Shown here: piece by piece, positions 59,162 to 64,000 of the stretch | Position numbering within the stretch: position 1 is the stretch's first letter | Layout of the letters: each line of letters begins with the position of its first letter | From: Phallusia mammillata | Taxonomy: Eukaryota > Chordata > Ascidiacea > Phlebobranchia > Ascidiidae | Direction: 5' to 3' | DNA length: 64,000 nucleotides | NCBI GenBank assembly: GCA_003260075.1 | Contig: QLIY01000226.1 | Coordinates: forward strand, 124,001 to 188,000 | The notes under the pieces: model-generated | Databases searched by the model: none | The model's input: only the letters and a program-made list of their open reading frames with translations | What the model was told of the DNA's origin: nothing | Program-made: the position numbers and the translations under genes

Positions 59162-61466
59162 ATAAAACATTTAAGAAAAGTCAAATCGTTGCGGGGAAAA
59201 TATACAGACGTTACATACGCTTGAGCTCACTTGAAATAACATGACAAAAGCCAGAAAACTTTTAAAAAATCTTGTCGAATTTTTTATGTTTGATTCGGGA
59301 GAACGGCGTATCTGATTCGATGCGTTGCTCAACAGCAAAAGCTACGTTCAAAGAAATAAGTTTATCCTAAAAAATCGTGAATGTGGGTCTAATGCATAGT
59401 ACCACATAACCTATTTATAAAACTTTTGCAATTGGCTAACGTGTCATGCAACAAACGAATTGTTCGCACTTGTTTCGGTCGTAATAAATTTTGTTTTAGA
59501 AACAGTGAAGGAGATAATTTAGTTTTGTGTTTTAGTGCCGAGTGTACAAACTTAAATACCACAGAGAGCAAGTTGGTTAATTAAAGCTCATCAAAACATG
59601 TCCTAACAGGAATGGTTGCAAACATCCATCGCCGCAACAAAACGTAACTCGGTCTGTACATGGCGAGCTTCTCTCCCTCATTCTCCTAAGAGAGAAACTA
59701 ACCATCGTATGTACCCCACGAACGCAGTAGACCAAACAAAAGTTAGCCATGACTGTACGCCGTAGCTGCACCCAGCAACGCGAAACTACCTAATTCTGAA
59801 TCCAACATTCGGGGCATTAAAAAGTAACCAAAATGTGTCATCCAACCGTTTCTCACGAATAGGCAAAACAAGTTTACACAAAAGATTCTACTCACCTAAA
59901 TTCCAATAAAACCAAACTACAACGTTTAAATCAAAATCAAAACAATTTCCTTTGTTACCACAAGCAGTCACTAATAAAGAGCTGCCAATAATTGAACTAT
60001 TTTGTTTTTATATTGACGTCATTCTGTACCCTGACTGCCGACTTGAAGCACAGACATTACCTACGTAAAACAACGTTATGGTTTGTCACCGAAACTGTCT
60101 AACTGTACCTGCCAATAAAAAGGTTTTTTGGATGCCTGACAAATAGTTCCTTTTTTACTGGAAACACAAAGAAAGGCAACCCGTAAATGGAGTAGTTTCC
60201 CCTATTATAAAAAAAGATCGCTCGCTTGTAAAGGTTAGAGTTACTTGAATGACATGCGAAATGCTTGCTTTGGTAGTTAACGTAGTAAAATTGTTACGAT
60301 ACTTTTTTTTGCTGTTCGAAGTTGTCGTGTGGCAAACTGTCAGCCGTATTAATTTGTTTTTTTTTGCATGTTCAAGCTTAGTCGAACTGTCGTAACAAGA
60401 ATAGATTGCAAAAATTTAATCAAATTCTGCTTAAATAAACACATGGTTCAATGTTTATATAAAACGATATTTTACGCTATTAAGCTGTTTTTCCATTTTT
60501 AATCTGCTTTTATTATACATTGTCTTTTTCACATGATTCAAGTTTCGCCAACAGTTTGTGACTGATTGTAGCTGGAAGTGCAAAACAAACATTGCATACG
60601 GAGCAATGTTGTCAACTTGCACCGACAAAGTTTGGAAACTTATTAGAAAATATGAATGAGGAAAGACTTGTAAAAACATTATAGAATTATAGCACCCAAT
60701 TAAATGAATTATAGCAAATTAATGTAGTTATGCATACACAACTGTTTGTTAGCTAGTATGCTTCAAAGCACAATTAAACGTTTTTCGCCTTATCGCTTAT
60801 GAATTATCGCATGCCAATGTACTTGGGTAAAAAATGAGCAGCCCGCGCATTGTGCTTTAGGTGAAACACCAAAGAGAAACAGGGTTCGCGGAACAGGTGA
60901 CCAATCACTAGGTCGTAGCTCTGTGGCGGAGTGAAAACGCCGTCGCTTTTTCTTTGCTTGGATAAAGTGCGCTAAAGTTGACGGAACGTCAGCGCAGCAA
61001 CTAGCGTTTAAAAAAACCCAAGGGTAGAGACGGTGTTTTCATTACGTGATCTACAACCTCGTGATTGGTCGGCTGTTCGATCCTTGCTTCTCTTTTGTGT
61101 TCGACAGTGTTTTAGCAAAGGTTTAATTATATTGCAAATCTACTTCCAAGTGACTACTTGTAGACTTTGTTTCAAGTGATGTACCGCACATTTGTCGCAT
61201 TTATTCGGACCAAACGGCGATTTTTGTAAAGATTCGGTTTTGGTCTAATAATTCGTTGCAATTCGGTTGAAGCTGAATCTTTTACAAATTTTACAACAAT
61301 TTAAAACGTTCCTTTGAGACTAATTTTGTATCACATCATTTGTCATTGGGGCAATAACTAACAATTGTAATATTCCAACCAATATCGTTTTGTGAACTCC
61401 AGACAAACGATTAGTAATTCAATTACAGGCTGACATCGACGGCTAAAACAAACGTAAAACGCACAA

Positions 61467-61469
<3 letters not shown>
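59161..61469. other. No gene; isolated GACCAATCAC motifs
   Basis: Non-coding. GACCAATCAC occurs at 60899-60908 and its reverse complement GTGATTGGTC at 61061-61070, so the array motif appears here in both orientations. Confidence 0.4.

Positions 61470-61520
<51 letters not shown>
61470..61520. repeat. Poly-G run, 51 bases
   Basis: Uninterrupted G; probable gap filler. Confidence 0.55.
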
Positions 61521-61521
<1 letters not shown>

Positions 61522-64000
61522 ACTAAAAATTACAATACAATAAACACCTATACTATTGTAGTGACACCACTGTTTGCCTGTCAATCAAACTTATACCTGT
61601 TATTTCGTTTAAACTCATACCTGGCTTCTTGGCATTTTCAGTATTTACTTCAAAGGCGGACTTCACCTGAAATCACCGACTAATCGGTTGTTTAGCTGAA
61701 CTTATTTGGCAAATTTGCCGATTATAAGGTTTTGTTCCGCCCCCAGTTTTAAGTAAGTTAAGTATTGTGCGAAATGCTATATGCGCAAGATATTGTAGCG
61801 ATACCATGCACCAATTTTACTAAACTGAACTAAATTTAAATGTGAAACACAAATTTAGTAATTTTGTCTTAAAACCAGTACCAATCTTTTCAAATGTGCC
61901 GCCCGTACTTTTTTCAGCCAATCAGCACAACGCAAACATTCAGAAAATACATGCCAGCAGCGCCACACAGTGTTCAGTTCCGCTAAAGCGCAAAGCTGTT
62001 ATGAGGTGTTTTATAGTTTACCGATTTCTAAAGTCTCTATTTGCAAAACTGGAATTGGATTTCCTATCGGAGTTTCGCTAACAACGGCAGCAAATAAGAC
62101 CAACTTACATGGAGTTGGACACAGGAAATACGAAATCTGATGGCAGGATATGAAAAAGGGCCAATAGCGCAAGTCACAAAAAAGGCATTTGAACTTACAT
62201 GCGTTTGAATTAATAGCGATTACCCAAATACATGTTTAGAATAAGTTGTCAGTAAAGATCTGTGGAGGCAGGTTGTTTTTTGCATATTTAGTGACAACAA
62301 AAAGCACTGGATTTTGCTTTGTTGTACTTAAAAGTACCACTTGAGATTTGCTGAAATATTTATCAGTCGATGATGACAAGTATTTAACTCCATGTGTTAA
62401 AGCCAACCACAAAAATAATTTTTTGACATAACAATTTCATTGACCAAAAAAATAATCAAAAACACAAAAAATAGCTGAAATCTTATCAGAAAGGTAATAT
62501 TAAAAAACGCTAGCCTGTGTATGGTAAAGCTTCATCTTGTGGACATAATCTAAACAGAGGCTGCCACACTGAAAAAACTATTAGCTTGCTCGTCGCTTTA
62601 ACCAACGCAAGTAACAGTACACGGTCTGGTTTGAGCGTGAAACTTGATAAGGCTGTCATTGTGAATGAAGCCGTGGGCCGTTGGTATCTGCGTTATCTTC
62701 GAGTTGGGAATCTTTTTTTATTTTTCAATTAATATGAAAATAGTAGGCGATAAGAATAATAAGCCTTATTAGGAGCTGATTATGTTTGCGCACGGTGTCG
62801 CTGTCGAGTCATTTGTATACAGATTGGATTTACCGTCACAGTTTTACGTACTTCTTAAAAAAATTCGTGCTATAAGCTAACCGTAAAAAAATGTATATTG
62901 TTTAAAATCCCTAATTTTTGCTTTTTTTAATCAAAGATGCATGTGCAGATCATCTACCAGACGTTTTTTAATTGAAACATGAAACGCTAAATGTAACTAT
63001 GCTTTTTGTTATGTAAGTGTAAATAGGATTGAATTACAAAGTATGGGATTAAAAAGAAGTGATTTTAATGCTTTATTCTTTGTGTTTTAAAAACATGTTT
63101 TCAGCATTAGGTTATTGTGAAACTAAATGGTCCTAAAGCTAACGAAATTCATGTTTACCCAGGTAAAGGCGGCACGAAAGGTTTACGAGAGGATTAGTCA
63201 TTAGGTTAAACATTTGCTCTTGATAACAATCATTCGGTCATGTCATTGTAATGCTGGATCAAATTGCAAGCTTCCAAAACTATAAAAATACATTCGACAT
63301 TTTTTGTTTACCACAGTGCGGAGTTACAACCTTTATATTTGGTCTCGCTTGTGTGCGATTTAAACGGTCACAGGTTGATGAACAAAAACAGCCTGTGTCG
63401 TAACTAGACTGTGTTAAACTTCAGCACACCATGACACTGATTTTCAATGCCTTTTGCTTAAACCAGCAGTATAGTCATATTTGAACCAATGTTGAAAATT
63501 AGAAACTTTTGATGACAACTCTTGCGAATCCTACACAAAGTATCAATAAAATTCATGAACGGTTTAAAAACATGGCTACTATTTTGCAATACTTTACGAC
63601 CGTTTTATTTTGCAATACTTTACGAAACGAATTTAAACAGATTGGCCAGCACGTATTGTAATTAGATAAAGTTTAGTGGGTGTAAGTAAGTCACATATTG
63701 TAAGTTACACTATGACCGTATCATGTTTTTACAACATCGACTTTTTTAAATATGTTGTCAGTTTTCACAGTCTCAAACAAAGAAATTGTGCACAAATTAC
63801 CCAAAATCGGAAATTTTGTAGGATGATTGACGTGTCAAAGTATTCACGCAATGTCATTACATCGAGTGTATACGTTGCAATATCAAAAATACTTGGACAT
63901 TTTTTTAAATTTATATGGGCTTGCGTTGTTATGAAACTCAAAGTGAACTGTGAAGGCACACAACCATAACAATAAGTATGTAGCACGAGTAAAAAACAAC
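61521..64000. other. No gene seen
   Basis: Short frames only, none with domain or splice support. A small direct duplication (TATTTTGCAATACTTTACGA) lies at 63581-63625. Confidence 0.35.

Noticed and set aside
62517-62732. 71-codon plus-strand frame
   Set aside because: No domain, no neighbours and no splice context; consistent with chance.

Overview
The window looks like AT-rich genomic DNA from an invertebrate metazoan with short introns and high heterozygosity. A tunicate such as Ciona would fit, but this is inference from style, not a diagnostic marker. It is not bacterial or viral. Only two protein-coding loci can be supported, both in the left 28 kb, and they converge tail to tail.

1-6 kb: the 3' end of an unrecognised plus-strand gene encoding a Ser/Arg-rich, probably disordered protein that ends at 4276. 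It appears as several overlapping copies. The block 1-2318 repeats 4190-5970, and single n's and 10-base G runs sit at the joins, so much of the repetition is probably unmerged alleles rather than real tandem genes.

6.6-27.7 kb: one large minus-strand gene for an inhibitor-of-apoptosis (BIRC/XIAP-like) protein. I could chain 22 exons with consistent splice phases from 26165 down to the stop at 6619, and four tentative 5' exons reach an ATG at 27655, giving about 1172 residues. Order: a long N-terminal region of unknown type (~residues 1-600), BIR1, BIR2, BIR3, UBA, acidic linker, C-terminal RING. No CARD is visible, so the back half is XIAP-like. The introns carry several non-autonomous DNA transposons (12661-13373, 16419-16819, 26356-26822), tRNA-derived repeats, and a 520-base N gap flanked by a perfect 121-bp inverted repeat containing a hammerhead-ribozyme-like motif.

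27.7-64 kb: no gene I can support. 27.7-29.2 kb is a stack of overlapping near-identical segments. 31-46 kb is a mosaic of diverged repeat modules, each present three or four times. An hAT-type element with a perfect 8-bp target duplication lies at 37404-37829. 47-49 kb has more overlap seams. A tRNA-derived SINE with a perfect 13-bp target duplication lies at 53289-53411. 55.6-59 kb (and 60.9 kb) is a tandem array whose units repeat a CCAAT box followed by a TATTTAAA box.

Across the whole window 29 homopolymer runs of G or C (18 short, mostly exactly 10 bases; 11 long, 31-99 bases) are all G in 2.6-17.4 kb, all C in 27.7-49.1 kb and all G in 54-61.5 kb. Most short runs are bounded by direct repeats of their flanks. 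The simplest reading is that they are assembly joins or gap fillers, with orientation switches between sub-scaffolds. Any gene model or repeat count here should allow for that.
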